The notes: generated from the sequence alone by a model not told the origin. A DNA stretch of 64,000 nt from Aurantimicrobium minutum (GCF_029892845.1 NZ_JARXVT010000002.1:310001-374000); one strand, 5' to 3'. Counted from the stretch's first letter, positions 39,621-47,689 are shown. Translations and numbers: made by a program.

Positions 39621-39924
39621 CTCGAAATTGTCCAAGGTCTCTGAAGAGGAGTTCTTCACCGAGCCTTCCTTCGTCTCCACCTTGAGCAACACTGAATTGC
39701 AAGAACACCTTGCCGCTACTCGCGACAAGCTCTCCTCCACCTTGGACGAGCTGGAAGACAAGGCCAATGTTCCCAAGCAGTTGGGTAAGGCTAAGGATCG
39801 CCTCCAAGCTCGCTTCACGGTGATGAAAGAAGAGCAGCCACTGCTTCTTCTGGGCATTGGCGTAGGTGCAGTTGCACTTGCTGGCGTGATTATTGCCGGC
39901 GTATTCCGCTCAGGTCGCCGATAA
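39610..39924 (+). CDS. DUF3618 membrane protein
   Basis: A 104-residue protein of the DUF3618 family: SNTELQEHLAATRDKLSSTLDELEDKA (about 28-54) is the family helix, and one membrane segment is near 80-100 (LLLLGIGVGAVALAGVIIAG), ending in RSGRR. Function unknown. The first ATG in the frame (39601) directly touches the GGGGG tract; ATG 39610 has it at 9 bases, so I use that one. It overlaps the holin-like gene and ends the three-gene membrane cluster. Confidence 0.8.
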   Translation: MAANSKLSKVSEEEFFTEPSFVSTLSNTELQEHLAATRDKLSSTLDELEDKANVPKQLGKAKDRLQARFTVMKEEQPLLLLGIGVGAVALAGVIIAGVFRSGRR

Positions 39925-39974
39925 CCATTTGGTTACAGTCCCACCATTAATGGTGGAAAGCGCTGTTCTCAGTT

Positions 39975-39991
39975 TGTTGTGTGGCACAACA
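39975..39991. promoter_or_regulatory. Inverted repeat in hemD promoter region
   Basis: TGTTGTG and CACAACA enclose TGG. They lie about 20 bases upstream of ATG 40011, at the place expected for the -35 of a promoter whose -10 is GACAAT at 39998-40003. It may be an operator; the arms are only 7 bp. Confidence 0.4.
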
Positions 39992-40010
39992 GTCGGTGAC
40001 AATAGAAGCG

Positions 40011-40799
40011 ATGTCTTTTACCTCTCCTATTGAGACGCGTCCCCTGTATGGGCACCGCGTACTCGTGCCTCGCGGTGGACCTTGGGGCGACTCTGTCGCA
40101 TCCGCTCTCCGCGCTAAAGGCGCATCTGCGGTAATTGCACCCATGGTGAACTTCGTCCCCACCGATGACGCCCCCGCTCTCGAAGCAGCACTCAAGGATC
40201 TTGCTGCTGGCGAGTTTGACTGGATCACGCTCACCAGCGCCACCACCGTTGATGTACTCATGGCGCACCAGGCAGTCATCCCACCCACCACCAAGGTGGC
40301 ATGCGTGGGTGAAACCACTGCGACAGCGTTGGCTGCAGCAGGTTACAAAGCAGACTTAGCCCCCAGCGAAGAGAACACTGCACACGGTCTTCTTGAAGAG
40401 TGGACGGCAGCGACCGGTGGCGTAATCCCACTCCGGGTGCTGACCTTGCGTTCACAGATTGCTGTTCCTGTGCTCACCGAGGGCTTGATTCGTATTGGCC
40501 ACAGCGTGAAGTCGATTGTTGCCTATCGCTCTGTCGGTGTTGATGTCGCCGAAGGCGTGATCAACGATGTCCGTAACGGCAAGATCAGTGACATCTTGGT
40601 CACCTCTGGTTCGGTGGCAGAACAGATTGCCATTCAGATCGGCGACATTCCCACCAAGACGTTGATCTCAGCAATTGGTCCCCGCACAGCAAAAGACGCT
40701 GAAGCATTTGGGCTGCGCATCGATGCAGTGGCAGATGCCATCAACATCGAATCCATGGTCGACCTCTTGGTCGAACGGGCTCTGAGCGTTAAGCCGTAA
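40011..40799 (+). CDS. hemD: Uroporphyrinogen-III synthase family protein
   Basis: This 262-residue HemD-like protein closes and rearranges hydroxymethylbilane to uroporphyrinogen III, the branch point of tetrapyrroles. It shows the two-domain layout: [20 protein letters not shown] near residue 15, [15 protein letters not shown] near 70, [16 protein letters not shown] near 95, [19 protein letters not shown] near 135, and [14 protein letters not shown] and [16 protein letters not shown] in the second half. The GTG at 39981 is less likely than ATG 40011, which has GACAAT 7 bases before it. No hemA, B, C, E or L gene is nearby. It converges with trhO (11-base overlap). Confidence 0.75.
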   Translation: MSFTSPIETRPLYGHRVLVPRGGPWGDSVASALRAKGASAVIAPMVNFVPTDDAPALEAALKDLAAGEFDWITLTSATTVDVLMAHQAVIPPTTKVACVGETTATALAAAGYKADLAPSEENTAHGLLEEWTAATGGVIPLRVLTLRSQIAVPVLTEGLIRIGHSVKSIVAYRSVGVDVAEGVINDVRNGKISDILVTSGSVAEQIAIQIGDIPTKTLISAIGPRTAKDAEAFGLRIDAVADAINIESMVDLLVERALSVKP

Positions 40800-41694
40800 C
40801 CTTCGCGTGTTCTTCACAGAACACATCGACTGCTGCACATTCTTCGCAGACAACCATCTGTTCGCGGCACATCTTGTCAGCGCAGTTGATCATGTGGTTT
40901 GACTTAGTCCCGCAGCAAACACATGTGCCGATTAGGGCAACGTCAGGAGCGAAGTCGACGGAGATCCGCTTGTCAAAGACATAAAGCGAACCTTCCCAGA
41001 GTCCCTGGTTGCCGCGAGCTTCGCCATAGCGAACGATGCCGCCATCGATTTGGTAGATCTCTTTGAAGCCACGAGCCTTCATGATCGGGGTCAAGATCTC
41101 GCAGCGAATACCACCGGTGCAGTAAGTCACGATGGGCTTGTCCTTGATGTGGTCATACTTGCCACTTTCAAGTTCACGCACGAAGTCGTGGGTGGTTTTC
41201 ACGTCAGGAATGATGGCGTTCTTGAAACGGCCAATCTCGGCTTCCCAGGCGTTGCGGCCATCGAAGAAGACAACCTCGTCACCACGTTCTTCAACCAGCG
41301 CATCCAGCTCGTGGGGCTTAAGTTTGGTTCCGCCACCGATGATGCCCTTGTGGTTGACCTCAATCTCGTCAGGAACACCGAAGGCCACAATCTCTGATCG
41401 TGCCTTCACGCTGAGGCGTGGGAAGTCGAGGCTCTGACCGTTCTCGTCGAGACCGGTTCCGTCACTCCACTTGGCGTCCATCTTTTTGAAGCCGGGGTAT
41501 TCCTTGGTCTTACGCAGGTACATCTTGACGTTGTCGATGTCTCCACCGACGGTTCCGTTGATGCCGTGCTTAGAGATGAGGATGCGTCCACGCAGGTTCA
41601 AGCCTTCGCAGAGGTCGCGCTGCCAGAGACGAACGGCCTCGGGGTCGGCAACGGGTGCGAATGCGTAATATAAAAGAACTTTGGGGACTGCCAT
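40789..41694 (-). CDS. trhO: tRNA uridine(34) hydroxylase TrhO (rhodanese-like)
   Basis: The 301-residue protein belongs to the YceA/UPF0176 family; TrhO makes 5-hydroxyuridine at the wobble base of some tRNAs using oxygen. The active-site Cys is in [13 protein letters not shown] near residue 185, inside a rhodanese domain (about 130-225). An N-terminal acylphosphatase-like domain contains [18 protein letters not shown]. The C-terminal stretch has Cys pairs (CVCCG, CADKMC, CEECAA) that probably bind zinc. ATG 41694 (MAVPKVLL) is chosen over 41745; TACCCT lies 7 bases before it (leaderless). Confidence 0.92.
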   Translation of the reverse strand: MAVPKVLLYYAFAPVADPEAVRLWQRDLCEGLNLRGRILISKHGINGTVGGDIDNVKMYLRKTKEYPGFKKMDAKWSDGTGLDENGQSLDFPRLSVKARSEIVAFGVPDEIEVNHKGIIGGGTKLKPHELDALVEERGDEVVFFDGRNAWEAEIGRFKNAIIPDVKTTHDFVRELESGKYDHIKDKPIVTYCTGGIRCEILTPIMKARGFKEIYQIDGGIVRYGEARGNQGLWEGSLYVFDKRISVDFAPDVALIGTCVCCGTKSNHMINCADKMCREQMVVCEECAAVDVFCEEHAKVTA

Positions 41695-41738
41695 GTCTCT
41701 AAGGGTACGCGCCTCGGGCAAGCACCGCACCATCGGTA

Positions 41739-41766
41739 TTGACAATCATTCTCAATAAGCCATAGT
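41739..41766 (+). promoter_or_regulatory. Zur box over the -35 of the zinc-uptake operon
   Basis: TTGACAATCATTCTCAA (41739-41755) is an inverted repeat (TTGA.AAT-C-ATT.TCAA) of the 7-1-7 kind bound by Zur. Its first six bases form a -35 (TTGACA), and CATAGT at 41761-41766 is a -10 with a 16-base spacer. Zinc-loaded Zur would block polymerase directly. Confidence 0.75.
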
Positions 41767-41774
41767 TTTGGTGT

Positions 41775-42704
41775 GTGAAGAAACTTGCCATCCTCCTGAC
41801 CTTGCTCCTCGGGGTACTAGGGCTGACTGCATGCTCAACCCCTGCAGATCCCAGCCAAGGGCTCAGTGTTGTAGCCACGACAACTCAGGTAACTGAATTC
41901 ACACAGACCGTCGTGGGCACGGCAGGCGCCGTCACGGGGCTGATTCAGCCCAATCAGAGTGCACACTCCTTTGATCCTTCGGCCAAACAGCTGTTGATGC
42001 TCTCGCAAGCAGACGCAGTAGTGATTAACGGTGCAGATCTCGAGCCGTGGCTCCAGGATGCGCTGAGTGCGGCCAACTTCTCAGGCACCGTCATCGATGC
42101 ATCGACCGGAATTCCTCTGATTGAGAGTGACCCCCACGTGTGGACAGCACCTCGCAATGCCCAGACGATGGTGACCAACATTGAGACAGGCCTTGATGGC
42201 CTTCCCGGAATCACTTCTTCCCAGAAGAAGACCTTCGCAGACAACGCTGCTGTCTATAACCAGCAGCTCACATCACTGGATCAATGGATCCTTGCCAACC
42301 TTGCCCAGGTTCCCGCAGATCAGCGACTACTGGTGACAAACCACGACGCATTCACATATTTCGTGGATGCTTACGGCCTCAACTTCCTAGGGTCAATTAT
42401 TCCGAGCTTCGATGACAACGCAGAGCCTAGTGCTGCCGAGATTGATGCACTCATCACGCTGATCAAGCAGTCCGGTACGACGGCCATCTTCTCTGAAGCG
42501 TCCATTTCACCCAAGTTGGCACAGACCATCGCCAGCGAAGCAGGCGTCAAGGTCTACTCCGGTGACGATGCGCTCTATTCAGATTCCCTCGGGGTCACCG
42601 GCTCTGCAGGTGAAAGCTATATCAAGGCCACCATTCACAACGTCACCATGCTGATGAACTCGTGGGGCTATCCCGTCCTGCCACTACCTGCGGAGCTGAG
42701 CTGA
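41775..42704 (+). CDS. znuA: Zinc ABC transporter, substrate-binding lipoprotein
   Basis: A 309-residue cluster A-I metal-binding protein anchored outside the membrane (signal segment about 3-17, lipobox LTAC). The metal ligands expected in this family are visible: His in QSAHSFDP near 62, His in DPHVWTAP near 117, His in TNHDAFTYF near 193, and an Asp in YSGDDALYSDSLG near 264. There is no His-rich loop. Zinc rather than manganese is inferred from the zur gene in the same operon and the Zur box just upstream. GTG 41775 lies about 8 bases after the -10, so the message has almost no leader. Confidence 0.9.
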   Translation: MKKLAILLTLLLGVLGLTACSTPADPSQGLSVVATTTQVTEFTQTVVGTAGAVTGLIQPNQSAHSFDPSAKQLLMLSQADAVVINGADLEPWLQDALSAANFSGTVIDASTGIPLIESDPHVWTAPRNAQTMVTNIETGLDGLPGITSSQKKTFADNAAVYNQQLTSLDQWILANLAQVPADQRLLVTNHDAFTYFVDAYGLNFLGSIIPSFDDNAEPSAAEIDALITLIKQSGTTAIFSEASISPKLAQTIASEAGVKVYSGDDALYSDSLGVTGSAGESYIKATIHNVTMLMNSWGYPVLPLPAELS

Positions 42705-43483
42705 TGAGTCCACGCACCAGACCTATCCCCATCATTACTGATGATGCACTGACGATCACCGGCGGTGCTTTCAGTTATGGCAGCACGCCAGCATTGACTG
42801 AGGTCAACATCACCGTGAAGCCCGGCGAAGCTATGGCGCTGATTGGCCCGAACGGATCTGGAAAGTCGACCCTGCTGAAGGGTGTCTTGGGCCTGATCCC
42901 CCTGCTGGAAGGTTCCATGGGCTTTGGCAAAAGCGCCGAGTCCATCGGATACCTTCCCCAGACCGAGCACATCGACCCAGAGTTTCCAGTGACCCTCAAG
43001 CAGGTCGTCATGATGGGTCGCTATCGCAAGATGGGACTGTTTTCTTTCCCCACCAGCACTGACCGTGCTGCAGTCAGGAAAGCCATAGCTAATGTCGGCC
43101 TGACCAATGTTGCCAACAAACGTTTTGGCTCACTCTCCGGAGGTCAGCAGCAGCGCGGTTTCTTGGCGCGCGCTCTCGCCTCAGAACCCGGCCTGCTCCT
43201 TCTTGATGAACCATTCAACGGTTTGGACCAGCCCAACCGGGATGCTCTGATGCAAACACTTCGTCAGCTCAAGGCAGCGGGGGTTGCCATCATTGTCACC
43301 ACCCACGATCTGGAACTTGCCCGCGAGGTCTGTGACACCGTTCTATTTGTGAACGGTCGCCAGATTGCCTTCGGGCCCAAGGATGACGTGCTGACGCTAG
43401 CCAACTTGCAAGAGGTCTTCCACGAGTTCCAAGTGGAGATCGACGAGCACACGGTCGTTGTGCCTGGCCACGAAGGCCATTAA
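42704..43483 (+). CDS. znuC: Zinc ABC transporter, ATP-binding protein
   Basis: The 259-residue ATPase powers zinc import with the two permeases downstream. Walker A is GPNGSGKSTLLKG near residue 48, the signature LSGGQQQRGFLARAL near 147, and Walker B LLLLDEPFNGLDQ near 169; the H-loop is VTTHDLELA. ATG 42704 overlaps the znuA stop (TGATG). The frame continues upstream into znuA, but that part is in the wrong frame for znuA and is not needed. It is followed by the first permease after 2 bases. Confidence 0.93.
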   Translation: MSPRTRPIPIITDDALTITGGAFSYGSTPALTEVNITVKPGEAMALIGPNGSGKSTLLKGVLGLIPLLEGSMGFGKSAESIGYLPQTEHIDPEFPVTLKQVVMMGRYRKMGLFSFPTSTDRAAVRKAIANVGLTNVANKRFGSLSGGQQQRGFLARALASEPGLLLLDEPFNGLDQPNRDALMQTLRQLKAAGVAIIVTTHDLELAREVCDTVLFVNGRQIAFGPKDDVLTLANLQEVFHEFQVEIDEHTVVVPGHEGH

Positions 43484-43485
43484 TC

Positions 43486-44340
43486 ATGAATCTGCTCGAC
43501 TCTCTCACCACCGCCTTCGCGCTGCCCTTTATGGGTCGAGCGCTACTGGTGTTGATTGTGTTGAGCGTGGCTGCCGGAGTGATTGGTGTCTTCATCAACC
43601 TGCGCGGCCTCGAGTTCTTGAGTGACGGCCTCACCCATGCGGTGTTCCCTGGTTTGGCAGCGGGCTTTGTCTTTGGAGGACAGGGCGGCGTTCTCATTGG
43701 CGCACTGGTTGCTGCCGCTGCCGCAACCATCGTGCTGACTTTGATGAGTAACAACCGGGTCACCTCTGATGCCACGACAGCGATCGTGCTCACAGCCATG
43801 TTCAGTATTGGTGTGATCATCGTTTCGGCATCGCCAGGGCGAGCTGGTGGTTTGGAACAACTTCTGTTTGGCCACTTGCTCACTGTTACAGACAGTGAAG
43901 CCATCACAACAGCAGTTGTTGCCGGAGTTGCACTGGTTCTGGTGCTGCTCACATTCCGCCGCCAGGTCTTCCGCGCCTTCGACCCTGAGGGCAGTGCTGC
44001 TGCCGGCTATCGCCGGGTCAGCACGGAGCTCGTCTTGAACGTCGCCATCGCACTTGTCATTGTTGCGGCATCGAATGCGGTGGGGAACCTGTTGGTTCTT
44101 GCTGTGCTCATTGTTCCGGGCGCCCTCTCCCGCTTGGTGACTACCAAGCTGGGCGGCCTCTTTGCTGTTGCCGTGGGTGCCGCAGTGTTCGCATCCTGGA
44201 TGGGTCTTGCTCTGGGATTCAATATCTCCGTTGTGGGTGGGGTAGATGTTCCAGCGGGAGCAACCGTTGCGCTGAGTTTTGTGACGCTCTATGCCATCGC
44301 TTTGATCGTGCGCGTGCTCCGTAAGGGGGTCAACGCATGA
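43486..44340 (+). CDS. znuB: Zinc ABC transporter permease 1
   Basis: A 284-residue ABC-3 family permease with 8-9 membrane segments. The opening FMGRALLVLIVLSVAAGVIGVF and GLEFLSDGLTHAVFPGLAAGFV are family marks, and RAFDPEGSAAAGYR is the cytoplasmic loop that contacts the ATPase. It is one of two different permeases in the operon, so the importer is probably a heterodimer. The stop overlaps the second permease start by 4 bases (ATGA). Confidence 0.92.
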   Translation: MNLLDSLTTAFALPFMGRALLVLIVLSVAAGVIGVFINLRGLEFLSDGLTHAVFPGLAAGFVFGGQGGVLIGALVAAAAATIVLTLMSNNRVTSDATTAIVLTAMFSIGVIIVSASPGRAGGLEQLLFGHLLTVTDSEAITTAVVAGVALVLVLLTFRRQVFRAFDPEGSAAAGYRRVSTELVLNVAIALVIVAASNAVGNLLVLAVLIVPGALSRLVTTKLGGLFAVAVGAAVFASWMGLALGFNISVVGGVDVPAGATVALSFVTLYAIALIVRVLRKGVNA

Positions 44341-45146
44341 GCTACTTCGAACGTGCCCTGATTGTCATTGTGTTGGTTGGCGCACTGGCAGGTCTTGCCG
44401 GTGTGCTGGTGGTCCTGCGTAAGCGGGTCTTGTTCGCTCAAGCGTTGACGCACGCAACCTTCCCCGGTGCGGTCATTGCGACCATCTTGGGAGCAAGCCT
44501 CCAAATTGGTGCACTGATTGCCTGTGTGAGCTTGGCCATCATCTTGACTTTCCTGAGTCGCATCCGCGGCCAAGGAACCCAGGCCGCCTCCGGCGTCATG
44601 CTCACGGCAGGTTTTGCCGCAGGTGTTCTGCTGCAGGCCATGAACCCGAGCATTCCCATCCAGATTGACAGCTTCTTGTTTGGTTCGATCCTCTCGGCAA
44701 CCTGGGTTGATGGACTTGTTGCAGGTGTCGCTCTTCTTGCAGTGATTGCCACCATGCTCATCTGGGGAAAGCAGATCCTGTTCTTCCTCTTCGATCCCGA
44801 AGCTTTCGCAGCAACCGGGGCAAAGCCCTGGTTGCTTGATGCAGTGCTTCTACTCATCACCACCGTTGCTGTGGTGGCAGCGCTTCCTGCGGCCGGAGCA
44901 ATCCTGGCGATCGCCTTGATTGCAGCTCCGGCAGCAGCTGCCCGCTACTTCACCGACAAGATCAACGTCATGTTCTGGCTGGCGCCAACACTCGGCGCGC
45001 TCGCCGGTGTCGCAGGGCTGTTGATTTCTCGTTGGCTCGGTGTGAGCGCCGGGGCGAGCATCGCATTGGTCGCTGCGGCCATCTTCTTTGTTGCATGGGG
45101 AACTTTCACCATGCGTCGCCCCGCATCGATCGGAGCATCAGCATGA
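44337..45146 (+). CDS. Zinc ABC transporter permease 2
   Basis: The 269-residue second ABC-3 permease has the same plan: LVGALAGLAGVLVVLRKRVLFAQALTHATFPGAV at the start and FLFDPEAFAATGAKPWLL as the coupling loop. It is distinct from the gene before it and starts with the ATGA overlap. Having two permease genes in tandem with one ATPase is common for manganese/zinc importers of the actinobacteria and firmicutes. It overlaps the zur start by 4 bases (ATGA). Confidence 0.9.
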   Translation: MSYFERALIVIVLVGALAGLAGVLVVLRKRVLFAQALTHATFPGAVIATILGASLQIGALIACVSLAIILTFLSRIRGQGTQAASGVMLTAGFAAGVLLQAMNPSIPIQIDSFLFGSILSATWVDGLVAGVALLAVIATMLIWGKQILFFLFDPEAFAATGAKPWLLDAVLLLITTVAVVAALPAAGAILAIALIAAPAAAARYFTDKINVMFWLAPTLGALAGVAGLLISRWLGVSAGASIALVAAAIFFVAWGTFTMRRPASIGASA

Positions 45147-45532
45147 AACGCAACACCTGGCAACGCGAAGCCGTGAGAACAGCACTGAATGAGCGCGGAG
45201 ATTTCATCTCCGCCCAGAAGCTGCACACTGAACTCAAAGCAGAAGGCTCCACGATTGGTTTGGCGACGGTCTATCGCGCCCTGACAGACCTGGTAACTGC
45301 TGATGAAGCAGATGCTTTGCAGTCACCAGAGGGTGAGAACCTCTATCGCGCATGCTCCAGTGACGGACACCATCACCACTTGATCTGTCGGCAGTGCGGT
45401 CACACTGAAGAAATTGAAGCAGAAGCTGTGGAGTCTTGGGCTGCAAAGGTTGCTGCAGAACACGGATTTACCCAACCCCGTCACGTGGTGGACGTATTTG
45501 GCCTCTGTAGAGAATGCACATTATCTCCTTAA
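45143..45532 (+). CDS. zur: Fur-family regulator Zur
   Basis: The 129-residue regulator binds zinc and represses zinc-uptake genes. The winged-helix part is at about 5-75 (REAVRTALNERGDFISAQKLHTEL, then LATVYRALTDLV). The metal sites include the HHHHLICRQCGHTEEIE stretch near residue 80 and the closing CRECT. ATG 45143 overlaps the second permease by 4 bases, so Zur is made from the operon it represses. A frame extension to 45032 would run through the permease gene and is rejected. The Zur box before znuA is the likely target. Confidence 0.93.
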   Translation: MKRNTWQREAVRTALNERGDFISAQKLHTELKAEGSTIGLATVYRALTDLVTADEADALQSPEGENLYRACSSDGHHHHLICRQCGHTEEIEAEAVESWAAKVAAEHGFTQPRHVVDVFGLCRECTLSP

Positions 45533-45534
45533 GA

Positions 45535-45586
45535 CGAATATAACCGTCACTAAATCTAGCAATGAAGGTTATATTCGCCATATACT
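45535..45586 (+). promoter_or_regulatory. hipBA operator and promoter
   Basis: CGAATATAACC (45535-45545) and GGTTATATTCG (45567-45577) are perfect 11-bp inverted arms with 32 bases centre to centre (about three helix turns), the pattern of HipB-type operators. The -10 TATACT (45581-45586) lies 6 bases before the hipB ATG, so the message is leaderless and the right arm overlaps the promoter. Confidence 0.75.
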
Positions 45587-45592
45587 TTACAC

Positions 45593-45901
45593 ATGGCACG
45601 AAAAACACCGGCGGTTGAACGCACGTTAGTTAAATTCGGCGAGTCCATCAGAAGCTGGCGATCAATCCGCGGACTCCCTGGAGCGGTCGTCGCCGAACGT
45701 GCTGGGATAAGCAGAGATACCTTACGGTCTATTGAAGCCGGAAAAGGAACCGCCTCACTCGCCGCTGTTGTTGCCGTCATGGAAGCACTCGGTATTTCAA
45801 GTTCAATGACAAACGCAGTGGAGCCGCTCAATACTGAAATCGGTCGGAACCGCGCTGCCTTGATCAATCGCAAGAGAGTGCGGCCACATGCGATCCGTTG
45901 A
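45593..45901 (+). CDS. hipB: HipB-type antitoxin (XRE family)
   Basis: The 102-residue antitoxin and repressor has an XRE helix-turn-helix at about 14-70 (FGESIRSWRSIRGLPGAVVAERAG, then ISRDTLRSIEAGKGTASLAAVVAVMEALG), and a basic C-terminal tail. HipB binds its operator and neutralises HipA. It is followed by hipA with a 14-base overlap. It is longer at the C-terminus than the E. coli protein. The pair lies between the zinc operon and the ribosomal protein genes. Confidence 0.85.
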   Translation: MARKTPAVERTLVKFGESIRSWRSIRGLPGAVVAERAGISRDTLRSIEAGKGTASLAAVVAVMEALGISSSMTNAVEPLNTEIGRNRAALINRKRVRPHAIR

Positions 45902-47126
45902 GGTCTGGCTTTCAGGCGAGAAAAACACTGATATCAAAGTCGGTTTGTTGCGAGAGATTCAGCCAGCTGGCTACAGTCAGCCAACTCTAGATTTCAGCTA
46001 CGACAACACATATCTCGAAAATCTAGACACTTATGAATTGTCGAGTGACCTGCCTCTCTTTCGCGGGGCGCAGCAACTTTCGCTTGACCGCCTCATGTTT
46101 TCTGGAATCGCGGACTCGCTTCCCGATGAATGGGGACGCAGACTCATCCGTCATGAGAACGTCACTCAAGCTCGTCAGGAATCGCGAGTACCAGATCCAC
46201 TAGATGAACTTGAATTTCTACTTCGACAAAGTGACGACACCAGGCTGGGTGCATTGCGGTTTAAGCAAAGCGCCACCGATTTCTTTGAAGCACCAACTAG
46301 GCCGGGACTCACTCCGTTAGAGCGAATAGTAGAAGCTACTGCGAGGTTTGATCGAGATGCTGCCACAGATGAAGATCTCACAGTGCTATCAGGAATTAGC
46401 AGCCCGTTGGGGGGAGCCAGACCCAAGGTGAACTGGGTTGAGAGCAACGTGAGTTGCATTGTGAAGTTGTGGAGTGAAAATGACAGGTCATTGGATATTG
46501 AGGGGTGGGAAGCAGTCGCCCTATCCATTGCTCAAGAGGTCGGGCTTGAGGTTCCAAAGTTCCGGCACCGTCGTCACAGCGCGACTTTGTCACTGTTGTT
46601 CCTAGAGCGATTTGATCGCCAGGGCACGCGACGCATCGGCTACCAAAGCATGCGTCATGCGATGGGGATTAGCGAGAACAAGTCAGTCCAATCTAGTTAT
46701 CAAGAGATGGCCCAGTTTGTTAGCTTCCATAGTTTTCAGCCCCGTGTTGACCTCGACCAACTCTTTAGAAGAGCAGCGCTGTCGATTGCTCTAAATGATG
46801 TTGATGATCACTTGAAGAACTTTGGTTTTCTTCGAGGAAAGTATGGCTGGAAGCTAGCTCCAGCTTTTGATATCAATCCCAAGCCACCTGAACTAGTGGA
46901 ACCGTCAAATATGTGGGTCACTCCGAGCGCACCAAGAAATGTGACCCACGACTTTGAAGCGCTTATCGAAGATTCTGGTACATATGAAATTACCCTGGAC
47001 AATGCTCGCCAAATTGTCGGCGAGATCGTAGAAGCGACGCAATTGTGGCAACAATTGGCAGGTGAAATGGGGATTGCTGAACAAACGCAGAAGCGTTTTG
47101 AATCCGCTTTTGTCCCTTCTCCATAA
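45888..47126 (+). CDS. hipA: HipA-type serine/threonine kinase toxin
   Basis: The 412-residue toxin is of the HipA family; the E. coli enzyme phosphorylates glutamyl-tRNA synthetase and causes growth arrest. Family marks are LMFSGIADSLPDEWGRRLI near residue 65, the nucleotide loop SGISSPLGGARPKVNWV near 170, LLFLERFDRQGTRRIGYQSM near 240, the catalytic-loop VDDHLKNFGFLR near 305, and LAPAFDINP for the Mg-binding Asp near 325. Frame is intact. The target is not known here. Its stop is followed by 326 bases without a convincing gene. Confidence 0.9.
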   Translation: MRSVEVWLSGEKNTDIKVGLLREIQPAGYSQPTLDFSYDNTYLENLDTYELSSDLPLFRGAQQLSLDRLMFSGIADSLPDEWGRRLIRHENVTQARQESRVPDPLDELEFLLRQSDDTRLGALRFKQSATDFFEAPTRPGLTPLERIVEATARFDRDAATDEDLTVLSGISSPLGGARPKVNWVESNVSCIVKLWSENDRSLDIEGWEAVALSIAQEVGLEVPKFRHRRHSATLSLLFLERFDRQGTRRIGYQSMRHAMGISENKSVQSSYQEMAQFVSFHSFQPRVDLDQLFRRAALSIALNDVDDHLKNFGFLRGKYGWKLAPAFDINPKPPELVEPSNMWVTPSAPRNVTHDFEALIEDSGTYEITLDNARQIVGEIVEATQLWQQLAGEMGIAEQTQKRFESAFVPSP

Positions 47127-47160
47127 GTAATCAAACACGCAGAATTATTTAACTAATCGG

Positions 47161-47187
47161 GAACTGTCGCAATATTTGCGACGGTTC
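47161..47187. repeat. Palindrome family, copy 2
   Basis: A 27-base palindrome centred at 47174: outer arms GAAC/GTTC and core GTCGCAA-TAT-TTGCGAC, with one wobble pair. It lies 35 bases after hipA, in the 326-base gap before rpmB, and shares its core with the copy at 30126. Confidence 0.7.
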
Positions 47188-47223
47188 GACACTTGTTAGC
47201 TCACACCCCAGAGCTCTGACCCC

Positions 47224-47248
47224 AGTAGTCGCAAAATATGCGACAACT
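47224..47248. repeat. Palindrome family, copy 3
   Basis: A 25-base imperfect palindrome centred at 47236: outer AGT/ACT and GTCGCA-AAATA-TGCGAC. It is 62 bases from copy 2, centre to centre. Between copy 3 and the rpmB leader (47249-47413) I see only a weak minus-strand open frame and no gene that I can support. Confidence 0.6.
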
Positions 47249-47413
47249 CAAAGAACCGCTTGATTTCGCTGAAGTAGAGCTCCCTGAGTTTGCTTAAAGA
47301 ATCAGACTCAACGTAGAATTGACCCTTGGCTGCGCGGAATTCCTCGCGTAAGCAGTGCATGTTCTCTCTCACTTCGTGAGTTGTGGGTGTTCGTGCGCAG
47401 ACAAGGAATCTTG

Positions 47414-47434
47414 GGCAAGACAATCCCGTCTTGC
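47414..47434 (+). promoter_or_regulatory. Hairpin in the leader of the rpmB-rpmG-rpsN operon
   Basis: GCAAGAC (47415-47421) and GTCTTGC (47428-47434) form a perfect 7-bp stem around AATCCC, just before the AGGAGG site. A smaller hairpin (CTCAC-TTC-GTGAG, 47368-47380) lies ahead. Control of ribosomal protein synthesis through this structure is plausible but not shown. Confidence 0.4.
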
Positions 47435-47452
47435 GGTATTAGGAGGATAGAC

Positions 47453-47689
47453 ATGGCTGCGACCTGTCAGGTGACCGGAGCCGTACCCGGCTTTGGGCAC
47501 GCAATTTCACACTCGCACCGACGCACCAAGCGTCGTTTCGACCCCAACATTCAGAAGAAGACGTACTACGTACCTTCTCTTCGTCGTAATGTAACGCTGA
47601 CTCTGTCGGCAAAGGGAATCAAGGTCATCGACGCACGCGGCATTGAGTCCGTCGTCAAGGACCTTCTCGCACGTGGGGAGAAAATCTAA
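47453..47689 (+). CDS. rpmB: 50S ribosomal protein L28 (zinc-free form)
   Basis: L28 is a 78-residue part of the large ribosomal subunit: [19 protein letters not shown], then [15 protein letters not shown] and [17 protein letters not shown] are typical. It lacks the CxxC pairs of the zinc-binding form. The ATG follows AGGAGG by 6 bases; the longer frame from 47381 is rejected because it has no ribosome site. It is the first gene of an L28-L33-S14 group, joined by TAATG to the L33 gene. Confidence 0.93.
   Translation: MAATCQVTGAVPGFGHAISHSHRRTKRRFDPNIQKKTYYVPSLRRNVTLTLSAKGIKVIDARGIESVVKDLLARGEKI

Noticed and set aside
47196-47423. A 75-codon minus-strand frame between hipA and rpmB
   Set aside because: It runs across palindrome copy 3 and the rpmB leader hairpins, lacks a ribosome site and resembles no family I know. 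A real short gene cannot be fully excluded.
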